DNA from: Dasyornis broadbenti | Lineage: Eukaryota; Chordata; Aves; Passeriformes; Dasyornithidae | Assembly: GCA_013397935.1 (NCBI GenBank) | Contig: VZRN01004349.1 | Location: 574,523 to 638,522, forward strand | Length of the DNA: 64,000 nucleotides | Direction of reading: 5' to 3' | Part shown: positions 1-13,829 of the stretch, in pieces | Position numbering within the stretch: the first letter of the stretch is position 1 | How the letters are laid out: the number at the start of each line of letters is the position of its first letter | The notes under the pieces: model-generated | The model's database searches: none | What the model was told of the DNA's origin: nothing | Seen by the model: only the letters and a program-made list of their open reading frames with translations | Translations under genes and position numbers: made by a program

Positions 1-166
1 GCAAATGAAATGTGAACTTCAGTTGTTTTAAAGGTGCACAAATATCTGAATAACAATAATAATACAAAAAGATTATGTATAGTGAATAAAAGAGAGAGGT
101 CATATTTATTGCTGAGCTGAACTGTCACCAGATAATTGTAAACTTTCATCACAACTGTCCAAATAT

Positions 167-188
167 GAGGTACCAAATATGGTACCTC
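167..188. repeat. Short perfect hairpin
   Basis: GAGGTACC (167-174) and GGTACCTC (181-188) flank AAATAT, giving an 8-bp perfect stem with a 6-base loop. No neighbouring feature explains it. Confidence 0.8.
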
Positions 189-2292
189 TTTGAAATATAT
201 CACAATCCTGGTTCCAGATACTTCTTGTCTATTTCGAGTTTATTTCCCTTTTAACTGTCAGTTTGCTGTAAAAGCTGAAAGAACCATCCCCTAAAGTCTT
301 TTTCTTTTACTATCAGATACATAAAGGACAAGTAGCCTGAGGCTTAATATTTTTCAAGCTTTTAAATATTTTTTTCCTCAATGTAGAATGAGTGCGTGTC
401 ATTTCTGCAGCAATTCAAAAGCAAATGGTCCCAAGTTCAAACTGTGACTTTTTAGATTAGATCTGTCAGATAAAAATTTGTTGAGATGAAATGGAATTCA
501 TTTGCTGTAGATGGCAACTCAAACTGACAGAAATAAGGATTCATTTACAAAGGAAAAACAAATTCTAGGGATCCAAAAATCCCGAACATGGCAATGTGTA
601 AAGTGAAAGGTCTTTTTTTACAGCCCATACTACAGACTATTTTGTTGAGTGACAAAGTATCACAGGGATTATTCTAAAAGCAATCAGACAGGTGGACTGT
701 TCTACTTTGTAATGTTGGTTTCTCTTTTTAAAGTACACCATCAGTCAGCAGAGAGAGAACAGAAACACAGAGCCAAGAACGAAACAACCATTAAGGGTCA
801 GCTATAATACATGAGCAGCTCCTTCTCAAATTCATGGCTTTATTTCTGTGGTCAGTGTTTTCAGCACCAGTCATGAATTAATAAACATCGATGGCTCCAG
901 CCGCCTCATAACGCAGATCTTTCTGCAGTATTTAACTGAGTGAGGAGACGTGGTAGAGAATATATAATGGTTTCCAATAACTGGACACGAGCAAGGACAA
1001 CTGTGTTCTTCTGTTAATTAAATGTTAGAGCACAGTGAATAATTTAACATGAAGTATTTGCTTGACAGGTCTGTTCTTTTACTGATTGCCTTCTTGAGAA
1101 CAGTTATGTCCTCCTAAAATTCATTTTGTTTCAAAGGGTGGAATGACCATGAATAATTCAGCCTATTCATTCATTATGTTACTACTGAAATATGAATTAT
1201 CTTTTCTCAAGTTTATTTGTTGGGTTAAGGCAAATGGAATAAGGATGCAACCTCTTTCCATATAAAAGATTTTTATGCATTAAAATTTTAGGCACAAATG
1301 TCTTGAGACATATTGAGCATAGGATTTTAAGTATACATCACTCTGGAACTGAAAACTTTGAAAGCAGGAGAGCTACCAAAAATTTACAATCAGCTTGGAA
1401 AAATCAGCCATCTATAACAAAAATTATATCTTACAGTGTATAAAATTTAGAAAATTGCCAAGATTATTAAGTATTTTCTCATTTTTTATAGCCTGTGTAC
1501 CTGCTTATTTTACATTCCCTGCTGGATATCCGGTTTTCCCTTGCTGTTTTGATGTACTTGGCACCATGCAGAAGCTGTGAGTGGCAAATAAATAGCATGT
1601 TTTAAAAATGGGCTTTTGTGACTGTAATACAAAAAAAAAAAAAGTCATCAGGGCAGGTCAAGTACTTCTTAATTTGCTCAGTTAACCATATCGCTGTGAG
1701 AATAGCTATTCTAATAATATCATAGGTACTCTTGTAACCCAGGCCACTGCAAGCTAAATTACATGGCTGAACCTCAGAAAAACATGCAGCTAAATGTTGC
1801 CCGTGGTTTACCACGCTTATCCCACCAGCTAAAAGTATACTGAGATATGTGCTCATGAAATCTTAAGGCAAAGTGTTATTTATATTTCCACACTGAGAAG
1901 TGTGATGCTCACTGATACAGACTCACTGCACCACTGCATGTTAAAAATTACATGTAAGTACCCAGTCAGCATTTATCTTAACCTGTAAGTTTCATAAAAG
2001 ACTAAGATCATTAAATCAGATGTAGGACAATGAAGTAAGGGACCCCAGTCTATTCTGCAGTGACAAATCAAGAGAGAATACTTGAATAACTGTGCAGCCA
2101 ATGGCTTCACAAAAAGGTATAATTAGAAGCGATAAGGTGAACATAAACACTATATACAATCATCTGACTGACAACAGCACGAGCCAGCAGGAAGCACCTT
2201 AATCTAATAGACCCCTACCCCCTCTGCTTGAAAAGAGGATTTGGGCCTAATACAAAAGATTTCTGAAAACTTTGACATGGACTGCTATTACA

Positions 2293-2332
2293 CAAAGTGT
2301 TTATACACTTATTACATCAAAGTGTTTATACA
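2293..2332 (+). repeat. Spaced 15-nt duplication
   Basis: CAAAGTGTTTATACA occurs at 2,293-2,307 and again at 2,318-2,332, a 25-base period. It is probably a small local duplication. Confidence 0.75.
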
Positions 2333-3144
2333 GCAGCACCTGCTTGTGCTACCAGAGTTAGAGGGAATGACAGATTTTCCCAGCTTAAGTCCCCACTCAC
2401 AGGGCTTTTATAGTGACCACAGAACCAGGTTGAAGCCTCAAACTTGGCAAACAAGGATATCTGAGATCTTCTAAAACACAAAGGGCATTCAGACAGTGGT
2501 GGATTTTGGTAAGAGCTGCACAAATAACTACGCTTTTTGCGTATGCAAGTCTCTATCTCAGCTGCTTTTCCCTCATGCCTTCCTTCTTGCCTTCATTAAG
2601 AGCAGAATATTAATTAAAAAAACCCCAACAACAATAACAAAACAGGTATGAAAGCAAGAAATTTTTGTTTGTCTGTCTGTTTGTTTCACTATAAGCTCAT
2701 ACTGTATTTTTATTAGTCTCAGTATTCTCTTCACCTTCCTTTTTCTAGAATAAGAATTGAAGGATAATGGAATCAAAGGTCACTTTGAAAAATAGGAAAA
2801 TTTGTTGGCTAAGAAGTATTCTGGTGATTTAGAAGCAAGTCAGTATATGGGTGGTGACTCATTTTGAGTAAGTGGTGCTTGTATTAGTGGTATGGATACA
2901 CACAACATAGCAGTGGAACTGCTGTAAAGGCTGATATTTAAACAGGACCAAAAACCTGTAAGGAAAGAAGCATGTGATCTGTGAAGGTAGAAGCTAGGAG
3001 CTGGTAAAAAGTGGAGTGCTCATGCATCTTTTTTCTACTTCTTTCCTTTACATGGAAATGTGCATACAAACACAGATGGAGACACAAACCTAGGAACTTG
3101 AAAACATTTTTCTCTCCCACAACATAGACTTAATTTTCTACTGA

Positions 3145-3201
3145 GATAAATAGATAGAGAGATAGAGAGAGAAAGAAAGAGATTATATAGATATAGTTAT
3201 A
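3145..3201 (+). repeat. GATA/GAGA-rich microsatellite
   Basis: Imperfect mix of GATA, GAGA and GAAA units followed by a short TATAGATATAG stretch, all purine-rich on the plus strand up to about 3,180. Confidence 0.85.
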
Positions 3202-4508
3202 CAAGCAAAAACTCTTCTAATCTTTATAAATATAATACTTAAAGGATCTCACTTTCTTTGCTGGCTTGGATTTACAGCTTCAAATAAATCAGAGCAAAGC
3301 TCAATACAAAGAAGTTACTTCAGTGGTTTTTTTATACATAAAACTACTTCTTGCTACATGTTCTTCATTTCAGTAAATAGTTTTAATCTTCCGTTTAATA
3401 TTTTTTATTTGTAAAATACTATTATTTACATAGATCAAAACTATTTTCCATGCAGGATCAGTGATTAGCTTTACCAGAGCCCAGATACAGTTTGGAAGTT
3501 ATGTTGACCACTTGCTTGTGGCCGACATTTCCTCTTGTCTTGCATTAAGTTATTTGGAGAAAAGAAGGGACATGGTTAGAGTTCTGATCTTAAGAGCATT
3601 TGCTAAGTACTTGCATGCAACATACATGGCATTAAAGGAATTCAGTAACAATAAAGTGAGACCACATAGCTCTTTCTTTATATGAGAACCATATTCATGT
3701 ATTTACTAGTGGCAAAATATGAATGCCTAAAAGGCCTCTGTGAGACACTAGGCTTACTGGTGTGGTGACTGAGATACAGTAGTATGAGATTTTACCACCT
3801 AAATGAAGTAGACAGGTCATGGGTGAAAAAGACCAGAGGACAGAAGGTGTCTCCTGTCAGGGAGTTCGAATGTACAGCTTGTAACAAGCAAGTCTGTAGC
3901 TTCCCTAGGTACTTAGTTGACTGTCAAAGCTAGAGCAGTTGCTCAGCATATGGCCTGATGCTTCAGGAAGTGCCTAGGAATGAGCATCCCTGCTTCTCCT
4001 GTGTGATCCAGAAAAGGAACACCTGGGAGAAAGCTTTGACAGGCACCAGCCTTCCTGCAGGATTACACAAGAGGATGACAGTAGAAACGGTCCAATCAGC
4101 TGAGCTGTCTCCTGTGTTTCTGTCTAAAAGTAACTAGAAGAAAATAGCAACTGAAGACCTATATATAACAGGTATTTCAGAAGGAGAGCTGTCTGTCCCA
4201 AGTCTGAAGAAATAAAATGGCTTTTTTCTAATATATGCAAAAGAGAAATTATAGTAGAATCAGGCTGAGAATGGGATTGAGTGTGGATATAAAAGTGTTT
4301 TGGGAACAGGAGTGGGGAGCAGACAGTGTTCAAATAGAGAAGGATTGGAATGATGGGACAGAATAATTCATATTTAGAAAGCACTGACAAGCTAGTCCAT
4401 TCTTCCTGAAGCAGCTCACATCCCAGTCTGTATCAACAGAATGGGCCTAAGTCTCCTCATTCCTCTACTGTCAGACAACATGACTGTAGAAACCAACTAG
4501 AAAAAGCC

Positions 4509-4555
4509 AAAAAAAAAAAAAAAAAANNNNNNNNNNCTCCTTCCAAAAAAAAAAA

Positions 4556-4607
<52 letters not shown>

Positions 4608-4620
4608 AAACAAAAAAACC
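4509..4620 (+). repeat. Poly-A tract with 10-N assembly gap
   Basis: A run of A from 4,509 to 4,526, a run of ten N at 4,527-4,536, a short CTCCTTCC island, then more A including 48 consecutive A at 4,559-4,606 and a CAAACAAAAAAACC tail. The real length is unknown because the gap sits inside the homopolymer. No 3' end of a known element adjoins it. Confidence 0.93.
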
Positions 4621-7600
4621 AAAAAAACCCTACAGCTTATCTTTTAGTTTTGGGGATAAACTGGAGCTAAATGTTGGACAGACCCTCTCCTCATTCATTG
4701 GCAATGTCAAAGATGCCAAATGCCAGTACAAAAGCTAATATGATTATAAAACCTTTCTTCTGTATCAGGAGAAAAGAAACAGAAGTTGAGATAAAAGAAA
4801 ATAAACCCTTTAAAACTGTAACAATGGGTGACCATAACTACTTTTATATAAACCATTCACGCACCATGTCAAAAATGAGGTGTGGAAAAGCAATTTTTCG
4901 GTTTTATATGAGTTGAATAGTTCTGGCAGCTTTAGCAAATTCAAGAAGAAAACCTCATCCTAAGTAACACCTAAGGAATTTGATTAAAATTTGGATTGAA
5001 CATTCAGCACAGTGACCAAGATGTAACTCTTGCAACACTGTAGTACAGAGTGGCTGCTATAAAATCAGGAAGTGTGCACATACCTTCCCCCTCTTCATCT
5101 TCATTAAATATGTTTTTTTAGTCCTGCAGTCAGTTTCTGGGTTTCTCTAAATAACTCAGCATGTGCATATCCCCATGTTTCCCCTTTACAAGAGGGGTTT
5201 AATTCTGTAGGCCCCATGCTAATTCATCGCAAGGGGAGATTGAAGGAGAACCTTCCAGTTAAGGTTACCCAATGTTTTCCAAAAAATGACAGCCTGAAAG
5301 AGACTTTGAAAACAAACTCCTTGAACAAAACAGACTAACAGATGACCTTTGCATGGCAGCAGGGGAAACTTGAGGGATATTTAAGAAGCAAGAGCAAGTA
5401 GGTAGAGGGAATTAGTGGGAATGGTGGAAGAGGTTTCACAGTTGTGAGGGTTTTTTAAGAAAATGAAAATTCATAGCCAGGACCAGCTCTGGACCTCTCT
5501 GGAGAGCTGTGCAGAAGTAAATTCTACAGATCTGAGAGGCTGTTTCTTTTGCCTGCACTGCCAATTTGTTTTTCTGCAACTCTGTGTCTTCAACCAAGTA
5601 CAATTCCTGCTGGAGATGAGACCTTTGATAACTTGTGTCTAACTTCTAATTCCATTGAGAGACCGTAACTGTGCTGTGCAGGTAGCTCAGAGACCTGCAA
5701 AAAAATCTTTGTTCTCCATGACTGCTTAAGCTCTTGAAGGCTAAGAGTACTTGAAACCAGTGATTTATGTGAGTCATACAGATATGATGACTAAGGAGAG
5801 TGAAGTTCAAAAAGCTTCCTCCCAGCTCAGAAACTAAAATTTGCTCAGTCTATTTTGCTGTATTTTCTGGTGGTTTTTTTCTTTTTTGTTTGTAAACTTG
5901 CACAGGAATGTCATAACATGTCACAACTGCTAAGAGGAAAAACAATCTTCAAAATCAATGAGGCTAAAACTAATATTCAAATTATATTTCATATAGTGGG
6001 ACTCTAATGAAGAATGTCTTCAGTCCTGAGCAAAAGCCAGTAGAAAATTAAAATCTGAGTTATCCAATTAAATAGAGTTATCCATTCTAAATGCAGAAAA
6101 AGTTGGTGATTCAACTCCTGAAATAGCAGAGGGCAAAATAGAAAGCATTTGTAGATAAGAAAGTAAAACCTAATGGATATTTTCAGTAAGCCTAAAAGAT
6201 CTGTTACCACTATAGTGCAAAGATAATGGTTTCTACCTCTACAATTCCTTGCAATGATTGTTTTGCCAATATATAGTATAAAAGAAACAAAGACTAATAA
6301 TTGCTTGTCAGCACTGATGAAGCATGACAGGCATCAACCATGGGAAGGGGGAATGCCTCTTCACTGCTGCATCCGATGGTAACAGACTGCACAGAGTTTA
6401 TTCTGTTCACCTACGGAACTGGGTCAGGACTGTAAGGGAAAGGACATCTGAAGGTCAGCTTAGGCAAGCTGTTTATGTTTATCTAGTTTAAATACATTCA
6501 GGGACTCTCAATCACTGAGATAATTTAAAATTGAACACCATGGTGCTGCAAATCATATGATAGATCTAGGTTCTGCTCACAGATCAGGTCCAAATGAAGT
6601 TCACAGAAGCTGCAACAAAATATTTTTTCCAGGAAAAAGCATATGTCTCAGAACCTTACACCACAGAGCGGTATCTAAATATAGGCTAATTACATAAAAT
6701 GATATGCAGCACACAGATTCAAATTGTGTACTGGAGGCAAAGAAGGAAGGAGTCGCCAGATGAAACCTCATTATAAAAAAGTATGCACAGTGAAAGACAA
6801 ATCATAGTTTATGAACATCCTTTGTTAACTAAATGAAATCATAGCTAAACAGAAAAAGAAAAACTGATAATGTTGTTATCACTCATTTTCTAGCTACCAT
6901 TTGAATCAAGCCTCTCAAGTATAGTTCCTTAAGGATTGATTTCTTTTGGAATTCACAAAGGCCTATTTTTTGGAGGGGGTTTTTAGTATATTTGTGTTTC
7001 CATAATAATAAAGCTCTTAACCTTTTCAAAACTGTTTGAATAAAAATTTCAAAGGGTACTGTGGTTTTAGGAACTTGACCTGGAATACCTTACAAAAGCA
7101 GACTGTCAAAAGCTGGAGCTCTTTAAATTCTGAAATTCAGGAGTCAAGTAGACCTCAAGATCCTCTCACTCTTTAAGTAATGGTCTGTCCTAAGAAGGGG
7201 CAAAGCAACATCTCATACATTAAAATATATAGGAGACAAGTAATCCAAGTTTTACCTAGATATTTAGGATATAATGTTAATTGCTAGTTTGATTCATTTA
7301 GGGAAAAAAACAAACAACTTTTAGATATTACATTTTAAATACATGCAAACCTATTAATTTTGAGAAGATTCCTATTTTTATCACAATTTTTTTTAGGGCT
7401 AATTGTTTTCTCCATCATTTGGGTCTGCAGACTCATTTTACTGTAAAAATTCTGGTGATTTTTTCCTGTAATATGAGCAACTATTTCCCTGAGGAAACAC
7501 GGCAAAAGTTCAGTAAGTTTATCAGAGGCAGGAGTCTTCCACTTTAACTGTAAGAAATGTACCAATGTTACCAATGCAAATAGTAGAATGTACTACTGAA

Positions 7601-9606
7601 CAAAATTCATAATAAGGTTACAGAAAACAAACAGTCGTTTTACATAGCAGGGTTTCTATGAAGAAAGAAAAAAACTACACAATTTTATATTTAAATTCCA
7701 GAGTAAGGAAGTCTGCAGCTAATCAGCTTTATTCCCCTGGTAAATATTTTGCCACAGACCATGGAATTGCTCTAGAAAGGTTCACAGATGCAGAGACTAA
7801 GTGTCTCAGGGGAATAATACTAGACTACCAAGCCTTGCACCTCTAAATCGACAGCGGAACACAACACAAGGAAAAAATAGATGATATTCTGAAAGCAGTG
7901 TAATGTTTTCTTTAATTCATCACTAGACTCTATGAAAATATTTTCAAAGGAATTTTTTAATCTGATGTGTGTCCAGGGCCAGTGTTAGTGATGCTTGAAT
8001 TCTTTTATTATGTATCAGAAGTCCAGTCATCATTAGTACCTCATGACAGCTTCAGATTCACATATGGAAGGAACTTAGAAGATGAAATATCACCCCGGAA
8101 AATTTCCCTCCCAGCAAGACTTCAGATAAATTAATGGATTTGTGAGAGGAAATTTACATCAGATTCCCTTAAACAACAGAGCATCAGTAGATGTCTTCAG
8201 TTCCCAAGGCTATCAAGTCAGCGGCTTTCTTAATTTTAATACCTCCCAAAAAAACTCATAAGACAGAGTACATTCTCAGGAAATCTAGATTCATACAAAT
8301 CAATGAAAGATAAATCAATGAGCCAAATAACATAACAAGCTACCAAGAGAACAGCACTATCTGAACACATGAAAGAATAAACCTTCAATACTTTATGCCA
8401 TACAAACCTTTTGGTGAGTAGAGCTTTTTAACTGCTATCTAACTAGAAAGGTTTCTTTTAAGATGTACATATATTTGCCTTCTGACACGGAGTAGTCTAT
8501 TTATAATCAATGTTTAGCTTTACCAGGATTAAATTTTAAGAACAGTACTTTGAAAATATGCGTCCTTCACCGTAAGATTTACAACAAGGAATACTTGGGA
8601 TTCATTTAATTAGATGATTTTGCCAAACAGAGATGTAGGTATGTCTTTCAATTTTTTTTTTTTCTTACTTATTTCTGTGTATTATCTCATTTTGTGGATA
8701 AAGATGAGTGGTTGTTAACACTAAAGGAAAAGAAAATAGCTGCACTGTATTCCCATTCTTATTGCCGGTCACTATGTCCTTCTAAAATGCAGATTTTTTT
8801 TCTTTGTTGCCATAATCTCCACAGAAGATATAATGCAGACAGAATAATTACAGTGTAAGACAAGGAAAGTGTGTCCTTTTTAGTTAACATCTTGAGGGGG
8901 AACATTTTCTTCCTCTTATTTTTGAGCAATATATGTAGCTTTATCACATTTGCTGCAGGCAGTTCCCAGAGGATTTTTAGAACTCCTCCTCCTGTAAATA
9001 GGCCAATTTGCTTGCAAGTATGTACTCTAGAAAAGAGTAAATATATAAAACTTGAAGGTGGCTGTTACCATGCTCTGGCTGCACCTTGCACTTCACACCT
9101 TGTCTACACTAAGGATGTTTTAGGGGAAGTTTCACACCTAGACTAGAAAACCTAGTTTGACTTCTGTCAGCATTTTAGCACCATATTGATTAGACTTGCA
9201 CACACAGTTCTTGAAACACTGACAGATTATGGTGCTACAGATACCTTCTACATCCAAACAGTGAAATCAAATTAACATTAGGAAGAAGAAATTCCTGTTT
9301 CTAAACTTTCTAACTGAAAAAAATATTACAACAGCTCCTGCAGAATTTGGGTTTATATATATACATGCTCATTCATTCAATTCAATATTTCTGAACAATG
9401 TAACCCTTTGCTTTGCTTTTAAGGTAAATGGAGTGCATTATGAAGCAATTCTGTGAGTACTCACCCTGTATTTTCTTTCTTAAATTGGGATTAGTTCAGA
9501 GGATTTTGTAGTGCAATGAGTAAGGAGACTTGGAGGGGAAGAAAAAAAAAAGCAGATGAGAATGGATGACATTTGGGGGGGAATATTTTAGTGGAAAATA
9601 AACAAC

Positions 9607-9653
9607 TTCATACCATTTATCTTCATACCATGAATCATTCATACCATGAATCC
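9607..9653 (+). repeat. Tandem TTCATACCATGAATC units
   Basis: Two adjoining 16-base copies at 9,622-9,637 and 9,638-9,653 differ at the last base. A degenerate third copy (TTCATACCATTTATC) lies just upstream at 9,607-9,621. Confidence 0.8.
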
Positions 9654-10214
9654 ATATCATTCTGTTTGTATCACCACCCTCAAAAGTATTTTCAGGAATG
9701 AAAAGGTTTCAGTGAGACTCTACAGTCATATGCATTTGACTTATACCCTTCATTTTTCAGTATGCTCAGATGCTTATCTGGGGTTCTCTTAATGTGGTGC
9801 AAAGGCTTCACCATCTCCTGTGATCATGGCTCAAACTATCCACTGGTTCTGTCAGGGGGAATCAGCACTGTTATCAGAAAAGGTTGTGGCTGTCTGCTAT
9901 TAGTCTTGAAATGTTTCATCTGGTTATATTAAACATTAGTACCACTAAAGCTATTGCAATACAAACCCTGAGGGAGGCTTGTGCTGTACTGTGGGAAACC
10001 ACTGAAATAAAGTTTTATTAAATTGCTATCCATCAGGTGTACCTACATATAGTTTAGTCATACCTTAGGTTGCAGTCTACAATCCAATTTCAAAGTTACT
10101 TATCAAGGGTACTCTGAAAACATCCTCTCCAATGACTTTGGCCCTCTGAGACACCCTTCCTGACACCTTCTCACAAACAGGCAGAAAGAAAACATTAGCG
10201 ACATGGCACGTACC

Positions 10215-10240
10215 TGCTAAATCTGCTTGCTAAATCTGCC
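10215..10240 (+). repeat. 13-nt tandem duplication
   Basis: TGCTAAATCTGC occurs twice with a 13-base period. It is a small slippage-type duplication. Confidence 0.75.
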
Positions 10241-13184
10241 CATTAGAAGATCACAACCAGTATTTCAAACTTCTTCACAAGATGCTGCAATAGATTTGAA
10301 CTCTAGAAGGTGAACTTCCCCCTATCCTAAGTGTTCTCAGCGGTGGAAGCAGCAGGGGTATCCTGGAGGCAGAAGCAGAATCTCAAGGGTAACTCTTCTG
10401 AACAGCACACAACAAGCCCAGAGGCAACCACAGCAGCACCCTCCTACCTGTGGGAGTCCACGGACAATGGCTTTGCATACTCCATGTTTTGAAGTTTTAT
10501 ACCTGCATTATGCAAGATGGTTTTTAAACAGTTTTGAACAGTTTTGAACACGGATGAGCCCAGGGACTGAACCCAGTCAGTATGTAAAAGGGAAAAGGAG
10601 CTTTTACAGCAAGGCACAAATACTGATATCACAAGGCCCTGTGATACTGAAAATGTGAAGGATATTGATGTCAGCAATACTATTGATAAGCTTTAGAAAA
10701 ACACTCTAAGGGTTCAAGGTCAGATTTCCATCAAGCAAAGCAGTCACCAATATAATTCACAGTCAAGTCAGATTTTGTAGTTAACAGTATTAGTAACTGA
10801 CATTCCTCAACTAAAAAGCCACCCATTAGCTGTATGTTTACAACACATGCTCCACATCAATGGGAGCTTGTGGTGCGCACAAGTGAACTGAGTCTGCTTG
10901 TGTCCAGAACCGATGGGGAAAAAACCCAACCCTTAAGTGACCTGTGTCAATGTATTACACATTGTGTGCTATTAGCCTCAGCCTCTCAACAGCTTTCAGT
11001 AGCTCAGCACTCTGGTAATGCCCTCGTGTATCCTCTTCCCCATTCAACTCAGGGTACAGAGAGGGCAGGTTTGCACCCAACCCAGAGTGCACAGTGTAAG
11101 TACCCTGTAGGAGGACTCTATAAAAAGGATTGTTTAACATCACTCACGTGGACCAAATTTCACTCCTGGAAAAACAAAGAGTTTAAGGATGCGACCATCC
11201 CCTAACTCAAGTAGTGGAAGTGAAATAAGAATGTGCTGGGAGGGATGGAGAGCACCAGCTGTAGAGTCACTGATTGATTGGTGTGGGAGGGGCTCCCATA
11301 CAAAACTGACATTGATCTATCTTTTAATCTAGCAGCACAACAACAAATCTTAAAGCAATCAATTCTAATGGTATTAATAGTCTCATTCAAATTATTCACT
11401 TTCTCCCTTAATTTAGGAGGCTGGCTTCATATTTCCTTGGCAGATTTGTCAAATAAATATTGCTGTTTCTTTGAGAGCAGCTTTCCTTACTGCTCCATTT
11501 CCTAAACATGCTTGCTTCTTTAAAGAGTGCTATAATTTCCTCCCAGGACTGAATAATTAATAATTCATTCATTTGCTGCTTGTTGTGATAATCTTTCTTC
11601 TTTGTATAAATCATTTCCATGTTGGCTTGGTTTTCCTTTTAGCAAACTACAGGCAGCTTCGACGTATCTTAATCCAACATAAACTCTGATCAGTTTAGAT
11701 AATCTTTGTCACTCCTGAGTCATGACTGGACACAGGTCAGGACTTTTCATTCTAGTAATTGCCCTTCCTTCATCTATAATTTTCTCTCTTGAATAAACCA
11801 TCAGTTCAACTCTTTTTTTCTTTGCCATTCATTTCAGACCTCACCCAGTGGCCACAGGAATCAATGGGAGATTTTACTGTGAGAACAATAAGTACTATAA
11901 GCATGGAGCAAAATTTTTATCACTTTCAAGTGTATTGAACTGGGTGAGAGGAGCAAATGGAGCAGGGCTGGAATGAACTGCTTCGAGACAGAAAGCAATA
12001 ACTTGAGCAGTAAGCTCAGAGAGCTCATAGCCCTGCAAGCATATGATCATCTTCCACAGCTGCTTAAGTCTCTGGAATAAGTAAATAAATAATAAATACA
12101 TGAACAGAAGCCAAATTGCAGTATTCCTGTAACCAACAGCCATGAAGCAGTGCAGTAATATTATTTTCCATTTTAATTTGGTTTTAACTAAAATACGAAC
12201 ATAAATATATGTAAACACCATATGTACACCCCATATATCCCTGCTATTAAGGGATTACATTTTCATTTAAGGGAACACAGTTAAGGGAATGCAATTAAGT
12301 AAATACATCTTCAGTTTAAAAGAATTTCCTAATTTCAGAAAATTCACACACGGAAAATAGACATCTCTGCAGGAAGTGGGAAGATTGAGTTTGATTTCTC
12401 TTTCTTCATATAGTCTTCCATAAGGATTTTCTATTGACCACTTCCAGAGTCAGGTTTGGTGCATCTTAGACCTGACACAGTAAGACAGTCCTTACACACT
12501 CACAGTGGGAGGCCCTGCAGTACAGGCCATGCTGGCCTCATACATCTAAGTGGCTGGTTGTCAGCTAGATTTGGGAATGTTGACCATATATCTGTCTCTC
12601 AGGTATCCATATTGCATCTGTAATGTCGGAATTTATCTCATGTAATTTAAAACTTTTTAAAAAGCTGGCCTCCACCCTAACACTGCTGAATGACTTTCCG
12701 AAATGCCTTACCATCTGTGTCTATTGCAGTAAGAGTCTAACCATTTAGAACTCAACTTCAGCCACCTGGTCAAGGGTGTGACTGCCTGTGTGAAACTCTG
12801 CTGGGTAGACATGGCTCAGCCAACTTTGACCTATAGCTGTTAACAGTAATCTGTGCGTATAATTGACTATGAAGTTGTGCAGATTAAGAGAACACAGAGT
12901 GGACGAGTAGGCCTATGCTCATAAAAACCTATGAATTCAGTTTCAGAAGAGAAATACTGGCATGAAAAGCTCTAAAACTTTCAGGGAAAAAGTGGAGAGT
13001 AAAATGAAAGTGATTTAGCAAGACTGAGGATAAAGTGATTCCATAAAACAATGGAGGCCAATATTTTTCCCAGCAGCCTTACCAACAAAGATTCCTAAAA
13101 TATTTGCACCAGAGTGGCAAAATTATAAATGCTTAACTTAGCAGTACTTTTGTCTGAGCTTTGATAGCCATATTAACCAATAAA

Positions 13185-13245
13185 CAATTTCTGTGTACAC
13201 AATACCTTAAAATGTAAACACAAGTTTCTGTGTACACAGAAATTG
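13185..13245. repeat. Nested inverted repeat and 18-bp palindrome
   Basis: Bases 13,185-13,201 (CAATTTCTGTGTACACA) are perfectly complementary in inverted order to 13,229-13,245, a 17-bp stem with a 27-base spacer. Within the right part, 13,225-13,242 (TTTCTGTGTACACAGAAA) is itself a perfect 18-bp palindrome, and TTTCTGTGTACACA occurs as a direct repeat in both halves. Alternative hairpins are therefore possible. Confidence 0.9.
13201..13223 (+). repeat. 23-nt direct repeat, copy 1
   Basis: A 23-base segment starting AATACCTTAAAATG recurs exactly at 13,807-13,829, 606 bases away. With one mismatch the match extends another six bases to TTTCT. This copy forms the spacer of the inverted repeat at 13,185-13,245. 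Confidence 0.88.
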
Positions 13246-13806
13246 TGCACATGATTCTGAGTGCAAGTCTTTACATAATGTTGCCCAAAAGAAAGGTCTA
13301 AAAACTCACTAAAGGAAGTGATTCAGATCACTAAACCTAGGTAGCTAGCGCCATTTTAGGTGTTTAAATGGTCTGATAAACCCACAAGTATACTTTACTC
13401 TGGCAGATAAAGATGCAAGATCTTCCAGACTACCTTGCTGATCAGGGTAGGGTAGAGCATAGGGTATACCATTAAGTGCTCATTGTAGTGTCCTGAATCG
13501 TATCCTTATAACCAGATCAAATTAATCTTAACCTTACAAAATAGACAAGAATGCTGGGCAGTGAATTGCAGTTGTCATTAAATGAGGAAGTGATACATAT
13601 CCCTAAAAGCAGTATGTCTGTGTCTCCTTCAGTTTTTTTCAAAAAAGCTCCCTTACCCTTCTTAATAAGGAGATTTCAAGCACAGATCTCGTATGCACGT
13701 TATCACTACTTATGCGTAATTCAGTAGCACAAGAAAGCGTTCATCATGATCCTGGAGTCTTATGTTGTGCTTAGTAAAACATAAAGGACAAAAGGAGCAT
13801 TTCCCA

Positions 13807-13829
13807 AATACCTTAAAATGTAAACACAA
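13807..13829 (+). repeat. 23-nt direct repeat, copy 2
   Basis: Second copy of the AATACCTTAAAATG segment found at 13,201. The flanking palindrome is not duplicated here; the sequence continues ATTTCTCCC. Confidence 0.88.

Larger units (their letters stand above)
1..13180. other. Gene-less AT-rich DNA, left flank
   Basis: Apart from the small repeats listed separately I see no gene, RNA or interspersed element. The longest open frame starts with an ATG at 10,834 on the plus strand and runs 123 codons to 11,205. Its translation matches no family I know, shows no domain or signal, and has no obvious splice context. It is treated as chance. Other frames are under 110 codons. Confidence 0.6.

Noticed and set aside
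10834..11205. 123-codon ATG-initiated open frame on the plus strand
   Set aside because: The translation resembles no family, has no domain, membrane segment or signal, and sits in DNA with no other gene evidence. This length is expected by chance in 64 kb read in six frames.
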